Positions 49,080 to 58,670 of a stretch of 64,000 nucleotides of DNA are shown here, piece after piece. The stretch comes from an uncultured Roseobacter sp. (GTDB lineage Bacteria > Pseudomonadota > Alphaproteobacteria > Rhodobacterales > Rhodobacteraceae). Location: NCBI GenBank assembly GCA_947488305.1, contig CANKZM010000001.1, positions 682,001 to 746,000 on the forward strand. The letters are read 5' to 3'. Position 1 is the first letter of the stretch; the number at the start of each line of letters is the position of its first letter. The notes beneath the pieces were generated by a model. That model saw only the letters and a program-made list of their open reading frames with translations. It ran no database searches and had not been told where the DNA came from. Position numbers and translations under genes: made by a program.

Positions 49080-49555
49080 CGGCTTACCAATGCTGCGGTC
49101 GCGATACAGGCGATGCCTTCGCCTCGCCCTGTAAACCCCAGCTTTTCTGAAGTGGTCGCCTTTACCGAGATGCGGGTCACGTCCAGCCCCATAAGCTCTG
49201 CCATCTTGGTTCGCATGGCAGGTGCGTGCGGGCCGATCTTTGGCGTCTCGCAGATCAACGTGCAGTCCACGTTGCTAATCGTGTAGCCCATTTCGCCCGC
49301 CAATTCGACGGCATGTTTGAGAAAAATGGCGCTTGCGGCCCCTTTCCATTGCGGGTCACTGGGTGGGAAGTGCTGGCCGATGTCGCCCTGCGCCAGCGCG
49401 CCATAGATCGCGTCCGTCACGGTGTGCATGGCAACATCCGCGTCCGAGTGCCCAACCAGCCCGTGCGTGTGCGGAATGTCGACCCCGCATAACGTTACCT
49501 TGTCGCCGGGCCCAAAGGCGTGCACGTCAAATCCATTGCCCAGTCTAACGTCCAT
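49076..49555 (-). CDS. ispF: 2-C-methyl-D-erythritol 2,4-cyclodiphosphate synthase
   Basis: Cyclises the MEP pathway intermediate. The 159-residue protein has the zinc ligands D10 and H12 (GNGFDVHAF) and H44 ([11 protein letters not shown]), with [13 protein letters not shown] near the C-terminus. It is a separate polypeptide from IspD, overlapping it by 11 bases. Confidence 0.96.
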   Translation of the reverse strand: MDVRLGNGFDVHAFGPGDKVTLCGVDIPHTHGLVGHSDADVAMHTVTDAIYGALAQGDIGQHFPPSDPQWKGAASAIFLKHAVELAGEMGYTISNVDCTLICETPKIGPHAPAMRTKMAELMGLDVTRISVKATTSEKLGFTGRGEGIACIATAALVSR

Positions 49556-50213
49556 CTCGTGTTCTCAGAATTGCTTCGGCCCGCGCAAAATCGGCAGGTG
49601 TCGTGATTTTCAGATTATCTTCGTGACCCGGAGTTATCGCAACTTCTATCCCGGCGCGACGTGCAATCTCGACATCATCCGCAGCGCCATCGGGAAATTT
49701 TTGATGCGCGTCTAGGATGGGCGCGAAATGAAATCCCTGAGGTGTTTGTGCGCGATAAAGCCCTTCGCGGTTTGCTGTACCTGTCACAATCCCGTTCTGG
49801 CCCGTCCAAAGCGCATCAACAACTGCAACAGCAGGGGCGGCAGCTGTGGCCGAGCTCATGGCCTTTATGACAGCATCAATCACATCCGTTGACACGCAGG
49901 GTCGGGCGGCATCGTGGATCAACACAATATCAACCATCCCTTCTAACGCCTGCAACCCTGCCAAGACGGATGCGCTTCGGGTCATACCACCGGTTACGAT
50001 GCGCGCTTTCGGTTCCCGGGGCCACAGGTCGGTCACATGATCATCTTCATGCAGTACCAGCACAAGCTCGTTCACAGCAGGATGGGTCGAAAATGCCAGC
50101 ATTGCGTGCTGCGCAACCGGTCGCCCTGCCAGCGTGCGCCACTGTTTTGGCAACCCGCCACCAGCCCTTTCGCCGCGGCCGGCAGCGACAATGATCGCTC
50201 CCACTCGCATCAT
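49545..50213 (-). CDS. ispD: 2-C-methyl-D-erythritol 4-phosphate cytidylyltransferase
   Basis: Adds CMP to MEP. The 222-residue product starts with the nucleotidyltransferase loop [20 protein letters not shown], then [15 protein letters not shown] and [11 protein letters not shown], all diagnostic. I start at 50211-50213 because GAGGGA lies six bases upstream on the minus strand; the next Met is directly after. Many Rhodobacteraceae fuse ispD and ispF, but here they are separate. Confidence 0.95.
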   Translation of the reverse strand: MMRVGAIIVAAGRGERAGGGLPKQWRTLAGRPVAQHAMLAFSTHPAVNELVLVLHEDDHVTDLWPREPKARIVTGGMTRSASVLAGLQALEGMVDIVLIHDAARPCVSTDVIDAVIKAMSSATAAAPAVAVVDALWTGQNGIVTGTANREGLYRAQTPQGFHFAPILDAHQKFPDGAADDVEIARRAGIEVAITPGHEDNLKITTPADFARAEAILRTRDGR

Positions 50214-50279
50214 CTGACGTCCCTCATCATACACCTTGTCTATGGCTTTGAAGGCGGTGACGCAATTCCTCGAACATGT

Positions 50280-50294
50280 GCCTAAAAAATAGGC
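50280..50294. promoter_or_regulatory. Palindrome in the ispD / dusB-ntr divergent spacer
   Basis: GCCTA-AAAAA-TAGGC is a perfect 5-bp inverted repeat with a five-A spacer. It lies between the divergent starts of ispD and the dusB-ntrBC-ntrYX operon, followed by TTGACT and a TTAGGT that echoes the palindrome. It may be an operator; the owner is unknown. Confidence 0.35.
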
Positions 50295-50387
50295 AAATTG
50301 ACTTAGGTGTTTTTGGGAAACGCGTTGGAATATTGAGAGATTCGCCTTAGCTTGCTAGGACAGAGTGGATGCTCAAGGATTAGGCAA

Positions 50388-51371
50388 TTGAACCGACACA
50401 CGTTTCCAGTTGATATGTCACCGCCGGTGCTGCTCGCACCGATGGCAGGAATCACTGATTTGCCATTCCGCAATCTGGTTGCCTCCTTTGGTGCGGGGCT
50501 TGTCGTTTCGGAGATGGTCGCCAGCCACGATATGCTCAACGCCCGACCCGGCAGTCGCGAAAAAGCTGAGCTGGGGCTTGGAGATGTGGGGACAGCCGTC
50601 CAATTGGCCGGTCGGGAGGCTGCACCGATGGCAGAGGCCGCGCGCATGGTTGAAGGGCAGGGCGCGCAGGTCATTGATATCAATATGGGGTGCCCTGCGA
50701 AGAAAGTGACGCAAGGCTACTCCGGCTCGGCCCTGATGCGGACACCCGACCATGCGCTGACGCTAATCGAAGCCGTTGTGCGCGCGGTTGATATTCCTGT
50801 GACACTTAAGACCCGCCTTGGGTGGGACGATGACATGCGGAACGCTCCGGAAATTGCTCGCCGGGCAGAGAATGCTGGCATCCGTATGATAACCATTCAC
50901 GGTCGGACACGTTGCCAGTTCTACAAGGGTAAAGCTGATTGGGCAGCGATCGCAGACGTGAAACAAGCCGTTTCGATCCCGGTGATTGCCAATGGAGACA
51001 TCCTTTGCAGCCAATCTGCGCGGAAGGCGATGGAGCTTTCGGGCGCGGACGGGATCATGATTGGTCGAGGTGCGCGGGGACGCCCGTGGCTACTTGCTCA
51101 GGTCGCACACGACATTTTTGAGGGACCTGCTCCGAAGATTCCCTACGGAAGAGAATTCTCGGAGATGGTTCAGGGGCACTACGACGCTATGATCGCGTTT
51201 TACGGCACGGAACTCGGCCTTCGGGTGGCGCGAAAACACCTGGGGTGGTTCATGGATTCCTGTGCTACGCCGCCTGAGCTGCGTAAGGCTGTGTTGACGG
51301 CGCCAGACGTTGCAACAACGCAGTCGTTGCTGGATGAAGCCTGCGGGAGCCACATGCAGGTGGCTGCATGA
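50388..51371 (+). CDS. dusB: tRNA-dihydrouridine synthase (NifR3-type DusB)
   Basis: FMN enzyme that reduces uridines in tRNA D-loops; in Rhodobacter it is the nifR3 gene at the head of the ntr operon. The protein has LAPMAGITDLPFRNLVASFGAGLVVSEMV, INMGCPAKKVTQGYSGSALM with the catalytic Cys, TIHGRTRCQFYKGKADW and GADGIMIGRGARGRPWLL. I choose TTG 50388 since AAGGA at 50375-50379 is eight bases upstream; a TTG at 50352 or the ATG at 50418 are alternatives. The stop overlaps ntrB by four bases. Confidence 0.93.
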   Translation: MNRHTFPVDMSPPVLLAPMAGITDLPFRNLVASFGAGLVVSEMVASHDMLNARPGSREKAELGLGDVGTAVQLAGREAAPMAEAARMVEGQGAQVIDINMGCPAKKVTQGYSGSALMRTPDHALTLIEAVVRAVDIPVTLKTRLGWDDDMRNAPEIARRAENAGIRMITIHGRTRCQFYKGKADWAAIADVKQAVSIPVIANGDILCSQSARKAMELSGADGIMIGRGARGRPWLLAQVAHDIFEGPAPKIPYGREFSEMVQGHYDAMIAFYGTELGLRVARKHLGWFMDSCATPPELRKAVLTAPDVATTQSLLDEACGSHMQVAA

Positions 51372-52450
51372 TGCTGAAGGATAATGCGCTGTGGTCGAGC
51401 TTGCCGGTGCCGACGATCATCATTGGGCCAGACAATCGAATTGTCGATATCAACTCCGCGTGCGAGGGGTTTCTGAACGTCTCGGCAAAGTCGATCAAGG
51501 GGGAGCCGGTTTGGGACCAGATTGCAATCAACGATCCTTTGGAATCCGCTTTTGAGCGCGCACGCGAAACCCATACACCCTTGTTCGTAAATGACGTGGA
51601 CGTGGGCAGCGGAGCCCGCGCGCCAATGCAGTCTGACTTGCAGGTCGCACCGCTCACTGGGTCTGCGGGAAGTATGATCCTGATGATCTCTCCGCGTGAG
51701 CTCGCTGGGCGGATGACCCAGAACAACACGGTAAAATCAGCGGCGAAATCTGCCATTGGCATGGCGGAAATGCTCGCGCATGAGATCAAGAACCCGCTTG
51801 CAGGCATTACTGGTGCAGCTCAATTGCTGAGTATGAACCTCAAGTCCGAGGATCTGGAGCTGACGGATCTTATTGTCGAAGAGAGCCGCCGCATCGTAAA
51901 GCTTCTGGAACAGGTTGAACAATTCGGAAACCTGTCTTCCCCTGACTTTCAACCGGTCAATGTGCACGACGTTCTGGACCGGGCACGGCGTTCTGCTTTG
52001 CTGGGTTTTGGCGCACATATGAAGATCATTGAGGATTACGACCCGTCTCTGCCTTTGGCATATGGGGATCCGGATCAACTTTTACAGGTCATTCTCAACC
52101 TGCTCCGGAATGCGTCCGAAGCGGCAGGGGGCAAGCCGGGCAAGATTCGCCTGCATAGCTATTTCGAGCATTCGTTCCGGTTGCGCAGATCCGATGGATC
52201 AGGCCAGTCCTTACCGTTGCAGATCGAAGTGATCGACGACGGCCCGGGCCTGCCCGAAGCGATCAAGGGCGACGTGTTTGATCCCTTCGTGTCAGGCAAG
52301 GAAAACGGCACAGGGCTTGGCTTGGCGCTTGTCAGCAAAATCATCTCTGATCACAGCGGCTGGATTTCGGTCACATCAGTGCCGGGTCACACCGTGTTCC
52401 GCATTTCACTGGCCCGCGCGCCAAAAGACGCGGCATCAAAAGAAACCTAG
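51368..52450 (+). CDS. ntrB: Nitrogen regulation sensor kinase NtrB
   Basis: Histidine kinase/phosphatase that controls NtrC in response to PII protein. The 360-residue soluble protein has an N-terminal PAS domain (PTIIIGPDNRIVDINSACEGFL, residues 15-36), the phospho-acceptor His138 in MLAHEIKNPLAGITGAAQLL, and the ATPase motifs NLLRNASEA (N box), DDGPGLP and GTGLGLALV. It starts on the ATG overlapping the dusB stop. Confidence 0.95.
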   Translation: MMLKDNALWSSLPVPTIIIGPDNRIVDINSACEGFLNVSAKSIKGEPVWDQIAINDPLESAFERARETHTPLFVNDVDVGSGARAPMQSDLQVAPLTGSAGSMILMISPRELAGRMTQNNTVKSAAKSAIGMAEMLAHEIKNPLAGITGAAQLLSMNLKSEDLELTDLIVEESRRIVKLLEQVEQFGNLSSPDFQPVNVHDVLDRARRSALLGFGAHMKIIEDYDPSLPLAYGDPDQLLQVILNLLRNASEAAGGKPGKIRLHSYFEHSFRLRRSDGSGQSLPLQIEVIDDGPGLPEAIKGDVFDPFVSGKENGTGLGLALVSKIISDHSGWISVTSVPGHTVFRISLARAPKDAASKET

Positions 52451-52461
52451 GAGGGTAAGGC

Positions 52462-53826
52462 ATGGACGGCACGATATTGGTGGCAGACGACGACCGGACG
52501 ATCCGAACGGTTCTGACACAGGCCCTGACCCGTGCGGGATGCAAGGTGCATGCGACCTCCAGCCTGACCACATTGTTACGTTGGGTGGGCGAAGGCAAAG
52601 GCGATGTCGTGATCTCAGATGTCATGATGCCGGATGGGAACGGGCTGGAGATGTTGCCAAAGATCGCACAGGATCGGCCAGGTTTGCCGGTCATCGTCAT
52701 CTCAGCTCAAAACACGATCATGACGGCGATTCAGGCCGCCGAGGCGGAAGCCTACGATTATCTGCCAAAACCCTTTGACCTGCCGGATTTGATGAAACGC
52801 ACGGCCCGCGCGCTGGAACTGCGTCAGCAGAATCGCCGCGCGCCCGCACCGTCAGAAGACCGTCCCGATGACTTGCCGCTGGTGGGTCGAACAGCCGTTA
52901 TGCAATCCCTTTACCGGGTTGTTGCGCGTGTTATGAACACTGACCTTCCGGTTTTGATCTGGGGGGAATCGGGCACCGGGAAATCTTTGATCGCCCGGGC
53001 GATCCACGATTTTTCGGACCGTCGCAATCTGCCGTTCGTGACCGCAACATCAGCTGATCTGGAAGAATTGGAGGGGCCAGCCCGCCTATTGGCGCGGGTC
53101 AAGGGTGGTACACTCCTGGTGGAAGAAATCGCCGATTTGCCTGAAGAGCTGCAAGCTCGACTGGTCCGAATGATGGATGCCCCCGGTGAATACAGCCCGC
53201 GATTCCTGGCCACGAGCCAAACGGATCTGAACGCTGCCATGGAATCCGGTGATGTACGCAAAGACCTTTACTATCGGCTGAGTGGTGCGACGTTGACGGT
53301 ACCTTCACTAAGAGAGCGGGTGGATGACATCCCCTTGCTCGCTGAACATTTTCTCACCCGCGCGGAAGCAAGTGGTGCTGCGCCTCGTAGCTTGTCGTCA
53401 TCCGCCGCCGACATCTTTCGGAACTACAGTTGGCCGGGCAACGTGCGGCAATTGGAAAACGCAATCCGCCGACTTGGCCTGACCAGCCGTGCCGCTGAAA
53501 TTACCGCCTCGGAAGTCGAGCAGGTACTGGGGGCACAACCGGATCTGGAGCCGATGCGGGCTGCGGGCAATACCGAAAAACTTGGCGCTTCTGTCGAACG
53601 GCACCTGCGCCGGTACTTTGATCTGCACGGAAACATGTTGCCGCCAGAAGGGCTGTACGCGCGAATCTTGCGTGAAGTTGAGGCGCCTCTGATTGAGATT
53701 TCATTGGAAGCGACGGGTGGAAATCAGGCGAAATGCGCCGATTTGCTTGGGATTAACCGAAATACCCTCAGAAAAAAGATCACCGACCTCGATATAGAGG
53801 TGACACGGCGTCGCAAATTGATGTAA
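52462..53826 (+). CDS. ntrC: Nitrogen response regulator NtrC, Rhodobacter-type without GAFTGA loop
   Basis: Activator of nitrogen assimilation genes. The 454-residue protein has a receiver domain with D53 ([13 protein letters not shown]), an AAA+ domain with Walker [10 protein letters not shown] near residue 172 and [11 protein letters not shown], and a C-terminal Fis-like helix-turn-helix ([20 protein letters not shown]). The stretch between [17 protein letters not shown] and [10 protein letters not shown] lacks the LFGHExGAFTGA element that contacts sigma54. The R. capsulatus NtrC has the same deletion and works with sigma70 RNA polymerase, so I infer the same mode here. An 11-base gap separates it from ntrB. 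Confidence 0.95.
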   Translation: MDGTILVADDDRTIRTVLTQALTRAGCKVHATSSLTTLLRWVGEGKGDVVISDVMMPDGNGLEMLPKIAQDRPGLPVIVISAQNTIMTAIQAAEAEAYDYLPKPFDLPDLMKRTARALELRQQNRRAPAPSEDRPDDLPLVGRTAVMQSLYRVVARVMNTDLPVLIWGESGTGKSLIARAIHDFSDRRNLPFVTATSADLEELEGPARLLARVKGGTLLVEEIADLPEELQARLVRMMDAPGEYSPRFLATSQTDLNAAMESGDVRKDLYYRLSGATLTVPSLRERVDDIPLLAEHFLTRAEASGAAPRSLSSSAADIFRNYSWPGNVRQLENAIRRLGLTSRAAEITASEVEQVLGAQPDLEPMRAAGNTEKLGASVERHLRRYFDLHGNMLPPEGLYARILREVEAPLIEISLEATGGNQAKCADLLGINRNTLRKKITDLDIEVTRRRKLM

Positions 53827-53888
53827 AACTGCCACACAAACCGTGGCCATCGAGGGACACTTCGATCAGGACCACAAGATAGAGCGGT

Positions 53889-53905
53889 TGGCGCGCAAAG
53901 CGCCA
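53889..53905 (+). other. Hairpin between ntrC and ntrY
   Basis: TGGCGC and GCGCCA form a perfect 6-bp stem with a five-base loop in the 100-base gap. No T tract follows. It may modulate read-through between the ntrBC and ntrYX halves of the cluster. Confidence 0.35.
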
Positions 53906-53926
53906 CATCATACGTGAGGTTCCCGG

Positions 53927-56185
53927 GTGGCATCCCGTGTTGACAGAGCACTGTGGCTGAAGCTGGGGCGTTTGCGTCGCATAAGGCGCGTCCGAAACGC
54001 AGCGACACTTGGTTTGGTCGTGCTGGGGCCGTTGCTCGCGCTCACCACCTACCTGATCCTTGGACCTTTGGGCGAAGCAGGAAACACGCTTGGTTTGCGG
54101 CTCATCCTGCTGGCCGATCTTGTCTACATCCTCGTGGTTGCGGCCCTCGTGTTGTCCCAGGTCGCGCGCCTGATCGCAGCGCGGCGGGCAAAATCCGCGG
54201 GATCGAGGCTTCACCTCCGTTTGACCGGTGTCTTTGCGCTGTTGGCCCTTATCCCTACGGTGACCGTGGCGATCTTTGCCGGGCTGACAATCAACGTCGG
54301 TTTGGAAGGCTGGTTTTCCGACCGGGTGCGGCAGGTGGTGGGGTCCTCGCTGGCTGCGGCTCAGGCCTATGAGGCTGAGCAACGCGAGGATCTGGCTGAA
54401 GACGCGCGGGCTTTGGCCCGCAGCATTGATCAGGCCAGAACGGCTGGCGTGATTATCTCTGACAGCGAACTGCTCGGCGAAGGGCAGCGCCAGATTCAGC
54501 GCGGCCTGCGCGAGGCCTATATGATCGATGGGACTGCTGAGATACGTGCTCGTGGTGACCGGTCTTACCTTTTCGACTTCGAAGCGCCGTCCCCACAGCA
54601 ATTGGCGAGCGCGCTGGAAGGCGGCGTTGTCGTCATCGAGGACCTGCAGAACAATGAGTATCGTGCGCTCGTGCAGCTTCAGGCCTTTGTCGACAGGTTC
54701 CTTTACATCAGCCGCGAGGTTGACGGCGAAATCCTGTCTTTGCTCGACGAAACGCAGGAAACAGTCCGGCTCTATCAACAGCTGGAAAGTGAAAGGGGCC
54801 GACTTCTTTTTGAATTCGGGCTGCTTTACCTCGCCTTTGCCCTGATCCTGATCCTCGCCGCCATTTGGTTGGGACTGTGGTTCGCCGAACGCCTGTCGGG
54901 CCCCGTTGGCCGCCTGACCGGCGCCGCGCAACAGGTCGGCGCCGGGGATCTCAATGTTCAGGTGCGCGAAGAATCCGGCAATGACGAGATTTCGATGCTC
55001 AGCCGGTATTTCAACCAGATGACCAAACAACTCAAAGTGCAACGCGATACGCTGGTTGAAAACACGCAACAGATCGAACGGCGTCGCCGTTTGTTTGATT
55101 CCGTGTTGAGTTCGGTGACATCGGGCGTTGTCGGGTTGGATCCGGCGGGGCGTGTGACCTTCGTGAACAAGTCAGCCGAACGCCTGCTGGACTGGCGCGA
55201 AGACCGTCAGTCGCTCGACATCAGTGTCGCCGTGCCTGAATTTGCTGACCTTTTTGACGCCATCAAACGTGGCCCATCAGAAACAGCGCAAGGTGAGGTC
55301 AAGGTGACCCGACATGGCCGGCGCGAAAATCTTTTGGTGCGGATCGCGACAAGACGGGCGGAGGATCAGCATCTTGAAGGCTACGTGATCGCTTTCGACG
55401 ATGTGACCGACCTGGTAAGCGCACAGCGCATGGCCGCCTGGGGCGACGTGGCGCGACGGATTGCTCATGAGATCAAGAACCCCCTGACGCCGATCCAACT
55501 TTCAGCAGAACGTATCAAGCGCAAGTTTTCACCTCGATTGGGCGAGGACAGCGACGCATTAGAGCAAATGACCGATGTAATCGTGCGTCAGACCGGCGAT
55601 CTGCGGCGCATCGTCGATGAGTTTTCAAAGTTCGCGCGTATGCCCGAACCTGATCGCAAACCGTTGGATCTGAAGAAACTGGTTGAAGATGCGGTTCTTT
55701 TGCAGAAATCGGGCCAGCCGACGGTTCAGTTCGTCAGCGATCTACCAGAGTGTGAAGTGCCCAGTGAGCTGGATGCGACGATGATCAGCCAGGCCCTGAC
55801 GAACCTGATAAAGAATGCAGGAGAAGCTATTGATACTCTATCAGAAAAAGGCGTGCCGGATGATCATTCTCCAAGCATCCATGTCGCCCTCCGTACGGAA
55901 GGTGAATTTGCCCATTTGACCATTGCCGATAATGGCATCGGGTTACCCGAAGACCGCGCACGCTTGTTCGAACCCTACGTGACCACGCGCAGCGAAGGCA
56001 CAGGCCTTGGTCTGCCGATTGTGAAAAAGATCATCGAAGAACATGGCGGCACGCTCACCCTGGAAGATGCGCCCGTTTTTGAAGGTCAGAGCCATTTTGG
56101 TGCGATGGCCGTGATTACACTACCCATACTCCCCCAAACAGAAGCTGCAACCCTCCACGAGGAAGGACTATTGAGCCATGAGTGA
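53927..56185 (+). CDS. ntrY: Membrane sensor histidine kinase NtrY
   Basis: Sensor of the NtrYX system that affects nitrogen, redox and envelope traits in Alphaproteobacteria. The 752-residue protein has membrane helices at about 25-45, 60-80, 100-122 and 300-325, with a periplasmic loop between the last two. A HAMP domain (about 325-380), a PAS domain (about 385-500), His514 in RRIAHEIKNPLTPIQLSAERI, and the ATPase N, G1 and G2 boxes (NLIKNAGEA, DNGIGLP, GTGLGLPIV) follow. The start is GTG 53927 preceded by GAGGTT. It overlaps ntrX by eight bases. Confidence 0.95.
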   Translation: MASRVDRALWLKLGRLRRIRRVRNAATLGLVVLGPLLALTTYLILGPLGEAGNTLGLRLILLADLVYILVVAALVLSQVARLIAARRAKSAGSRLHLRLTGVFALLALIPTVTVAIFAGLTINVGLEGWFSDRVRQVVGSSLAAAQAYEAEQREDLAEDARALARSIDQARTAGVIISDSELLGEGQRQIQRGLREAYMIDGTAEIRARGDRSYLFDFEAPSPQQLASALEGGVVVIEDLQNNEYRALVQLQAFVDRFLYISREVDGEILSLLDETQETVRLYQQLESERGRLLFEFGLLYLAFALILILAAIWLGLWFAERLSGPVGRLTGAAQQVGAGDLNVQVREESGNDEISMLSRYFNQMTKQLKVQRDTLVENTQQIERRRRLFDSVLSSVTSGVVGLDPAGRVTFVNKSAERLLDWREDRQSLDISVAVPEFADLFDAIKRGPSETAQGEVKVTRHGRRENLLVRIATRRAEDQHLEGYVIAFDDVTDLVSAQRMAAWGDVARRIAHEIKNPLTPIQLSAERIKRKFSPRLGEDSDALEQMTDVIVRQTGDLRRIVDEFSKFARMPEPDRKPLDLKKLVEDAVLLQKSGQPTVQFVSDLPECEVPSELDATMISQALTNLIKNAGEAIDTLSEKGVPDDHSPSIHVALRTEGEFAHLTIADNGIGLPEDRARLFEPYVTTRSEGTGLGLPIVKKIIEEHGGTLTLEDAPVFEGQSHFGAMAVITLPILPQTEAATLHEEGLLSHE

Positions 56186-57590
56186 CATCCTGATTGTTGA
56201 TGACGAACGCGATATTCGTGAGCTGATCTCGGATATCCTGATTGATGAAGGGTTTGCGACCCGACTTGCCGGAAATTCAGACGATGCAATGTCTGCAATC
56301 AATGCCGACGCGCCCGCTTTGATAATCCTGGACATCTGGCTCAAGGACAGCCGCATGGATGGCATCGACATCCTGAAAACAGTCAAGCGCGATAATCCAG
56401 ATGTTCCGGTGGTCATCATTTCCGGGCACGGCAACATTGAAATCGCGGTCGCCGCAATCAAGCAGGGGGCGTACGACTTCATCGAAAAGCCTTTCAATAT
56501 CGACCAGCTTCTTGTTGTGATCCGGCGCGCAATGGAAACCTCCCGGTTGCGGCGGGAAAACCAGAGCCTGCGGCGTCGTGATGTAACGCAATCTGAAATG
56601 GTCGGGTCCTCCGCAGCCTTCCGCACGTTAGTTGGCCAACTGGACAAGGTCACGAAATCGAACGGGCGCGTCATGCTTACCGGCCCTGCCGGTTGCGGTA
56701 AGGAGGTTGCTGCGCGCTACATCCATGCCAATTCTAACCGGGCCTCTGGGCCTTTCGTGACGGTCAATTGCGCTGGTGTCGCGCCAGATCGCATGGAAGA
56801 GGTGTTATTCGGGCGAGAAACGCCGGAACGCGGTGTTGAACCCGGTCTGCTGGAAGAGGCGCATGGGGGCATCATCTATTTTGATGAAGTGGCTGACATG
56901 CCCGTTGGCAGCCAGTCAAAGATCTTGCGGGTGTTGGTGGATCAACAGTTCCAGCGCGTCGGTGGCAACGACAAGGTGCGGGTTGATCTGCGGGTGATTT
57001 CATCGACGAACCGTGATCTTGAGGCTGCAATTGCTGCCGGGACCTTCCGACAGGAGTTGTATCATCGGCTGAACGTCGTACCGATCGCTGTGCCATCCCT
57101 GGAAGAGCGGCGCGAAGACATTCCGGAATTGGCCGAGCACTTTATTTCAGAGATGAACAGTGCACAGGGTTTGCCACTGCGCGAGCTTAGTTCTGATGCG
57201 ATTGCATTGATGCAGACGATGGAATGGCCGGGCAATGTACGCCAGCTTAAAAATCTTGTTGAGAGGGTTTTGATCCTTGGCGAAGAAAGCGGCCCGATTG
57301 AGACGCGTGAATTACCCGGGTCGGAAAGCCCCGATGACAGCGAGAGCCGCGTGGTTCTGTCGGGGGCCCTGGCAACGATGCCACTCCGCGAAGCGCGGGA
57401 GGCATTTGAGCGCGAGTACCTCTTGACGCAAATAAATCGGTTCGGAGGGAACATCTCGAAAACGGCGAATTTCGTTGGTATGGAACGCAGCGCTTTGCAC
57501 CGAAAATTGAAATCACTTGGCGTTGTCACATCCGCTAAGTCGGGCACACGTGTGGCCCATATTGACGAAGACGCCGAAGCGGTGGGTTAA
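56178..57590 (+). CDS. ntrX: Response regulator NtrX, also without GAFTGA loop
   Basis: NtrC-family regulator partnered with NtrY. The 470-residue protein has a receiver with D52 (ILDIWLKDSRMDG), an AAA+ core with the Walker A TGPAGCGKE near residue 168, IIYFDEVADMP, and [16 protein letters not shown], and a C-terminal helix-turn-helix (NISKTANFVGMERSALHRKLKSLG). After LFGRE the GAFTGA loop is missing and replaced by TPERGVEPGLLEEA, as I recall for other alphaproteobacterial NtrX proteins, so sigma54 activation is unlikely. The stop overlaps the convergent SnoaL gene. Confidence 0.94.
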   Translation: MSDILIVDDERDIRELISDILIDEGFATRLAGNSDDAMSAINADAPALIILDIWLKDSRMDGIDILKTVKRDNPDVPVVIISGHGNIEIAVAAIKQGAYDFIEKPFNIDQLLVVIRRAMETSRLRRENQSLRRRDVTQSEMVGSSAAFRTLVGQLDKVTKSNGRVMLTGPAGCGKEVAARYIHANSNRASGPFVTVNCAGVAPDRMEEVLFGRETPERGVEPGLLEEAHGGIIYFDEVADMPVGSQSKILRVLVDQQFQRVGGNDKVRVDLRVISSTNRDLEAAIAAGTFRQELYHRLNVVPIAVPSLEERREDIPELAEHFISEMNSAQGLPLRELSSDAIALMQTMEWPGNVRQLKNLVERVLILGEESGPIETRELPGSESPDDSESRVVLSGALATMPLREAREAFEREYLLTQINRFGGNISKTANFVGMERSALHRKLKSLGVVTSAKSGTRVAHIDEDAEAVG

Positions 57591-58615
57591 GCGCCGATCT
57601 CAGCCAGAACGTCGACACCTTGCATCTTCAGAAAATGCAGCATGTCGATGAAAACCCAGTTTTCGACCAGTTTATCGCCCTCGCGACGATAAACGTCGAC
57701 AACCCGCATATCCGCCCGGATGTCGTTGCCCGGCACGCCCATGAAGCTGTGTTTGTTGGTGAGGGTCAAATTCGGCCATCCGAAGAATCCACCATAATGC
57801 CCCTCAGCCATTCGGCACAGATGACCATTGAGAACGCGGCCTTCCATGGCGCGGCGGAAGGGGCCTTGATGCTGCTCGATATAGCGGTCGATTGTGTATG
57901 TGGCCCCGATACCGGTTGGTCCCCACCAGATCATATCTTCCTGCCAGTCTACGGACAGCTCGTCTTGGGGCGCTGGAGGTTTGGCCGCAGCATTGGCGTG
58001 ATCGATTGACCCGATCATGTTGTTTATCCGTGTCAGTGTTTTCTGGGTTTCGGCCAGAGGCTGCGACGCCAGAACCAAACCATCATGGGTGCGTGGTCCC
58101 GGCTGAATGAGCTGTGCCCCGGTTTGTGTCCCTTTAAGCGGGTTCAATCCCGCCTGCGCCATCAGATGCAGCAGATCTATGAAAAGCGCGCTTTCGGTAA
58201 TCCTGCCGTCATCGATCTTGTTGAACTCCGCATAACGGAGCATGGCGATCTTGCGGGTAGGGGGAATGTTCAGAAACGGTGCATCAAAGAGCCCCATGAA
58301 ATGCCCCATGGAGCATGTCCAGGTGGAGGAGAACCCATCAATTTCGTTCAGGCCGGCGAAAAAGATGTCTTCACGCCGTTGAACACGGGAAAAGCTCCGC
58401 AGGAAGGGAGACCAGAACGACTTTGCAATGGCATCTGGTCCTGTTTGCTCATGAAACGGATGCATACCACGCCAAAAACAGGCCGGGTCAAAATGGTGCT
58501 TTAGAACATCGCGCACCGTATCGGCGTCAGCGGTCTCCATCGCCGACGCATAAGCGGAGGCAACAGATTTAGCCTTTGAAAGGTCGGGCGTTTGCGCCGG
58601 AATCATTGCAGTCAT
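57587..58615 (-). CDS. Tandem SnoaL-like (NTF2-fold) domain protein
   Basis: The 342-residue protein consists of two copies of a SnoaL/NTF2-like cone fold, at about residues 10-150 (DVLKHHFDPACFWRGMHPFHEQTGPDAIAKSFWSPFL) and 195-340 (YIEQHQGPFRRAMEGRVLNGHLCRMAEGHYGGFFGWPNL). Both halves end in a similar F-I-D-L/M-L-H-hydrophobic segment. SnoaL relatives include polyketide cyclases and ester-cleaving or dehydratase enzymes; no specific reaction can be given. The start is placed at 58613-58615. It is convergent to ntrX and interrupts the usual ntrX-trkA neighbourhood. Confidence 0.75.
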   Translation of the reverse strand: MTAMIPAQTPDLSKAKSVASAYASAMETADADTVRDVLKHHFDPACFWRGMHPFHEQTGPDAIAKSFWSPFLRSFSRVQRREDIFFAGLNEIDGFSSTWTCSMGHFMGLFDAPFLNIPPTRKIAMLRYAEFNKIDDGRITESALFIDLLHLMAQAGLNPLKGTQTGAQLIQPGPRTHDGLVLASQPLAETQKTLTRINNMIGSIDHANAAAKPPAPQDELSVDWQEDMIWWGPTGIGATYTIDRYIEQHQGPFRRAMEGRVLNGHLCRMAEGHYGGFFGWPNLTLTNKHSFMGVPGNDIRADMRVVDVYRREGDKLVENWVFIDMLHFLKMQGVDVLAEIGA

Positions 58616-58670
58616 GCGCAAAGGATTAGAAAGCCCTGTCGCGGCTTGCCAGCCCGAAAACGACCAGAGA

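Noticed and set aside
53780-55069. A 429-codon minus-strand frame opposite ntrY
   Set aside because: It is antisense to ntrY, is rich in His, Gln and Arg with no recognisable motif, and has no ribosome binding site.
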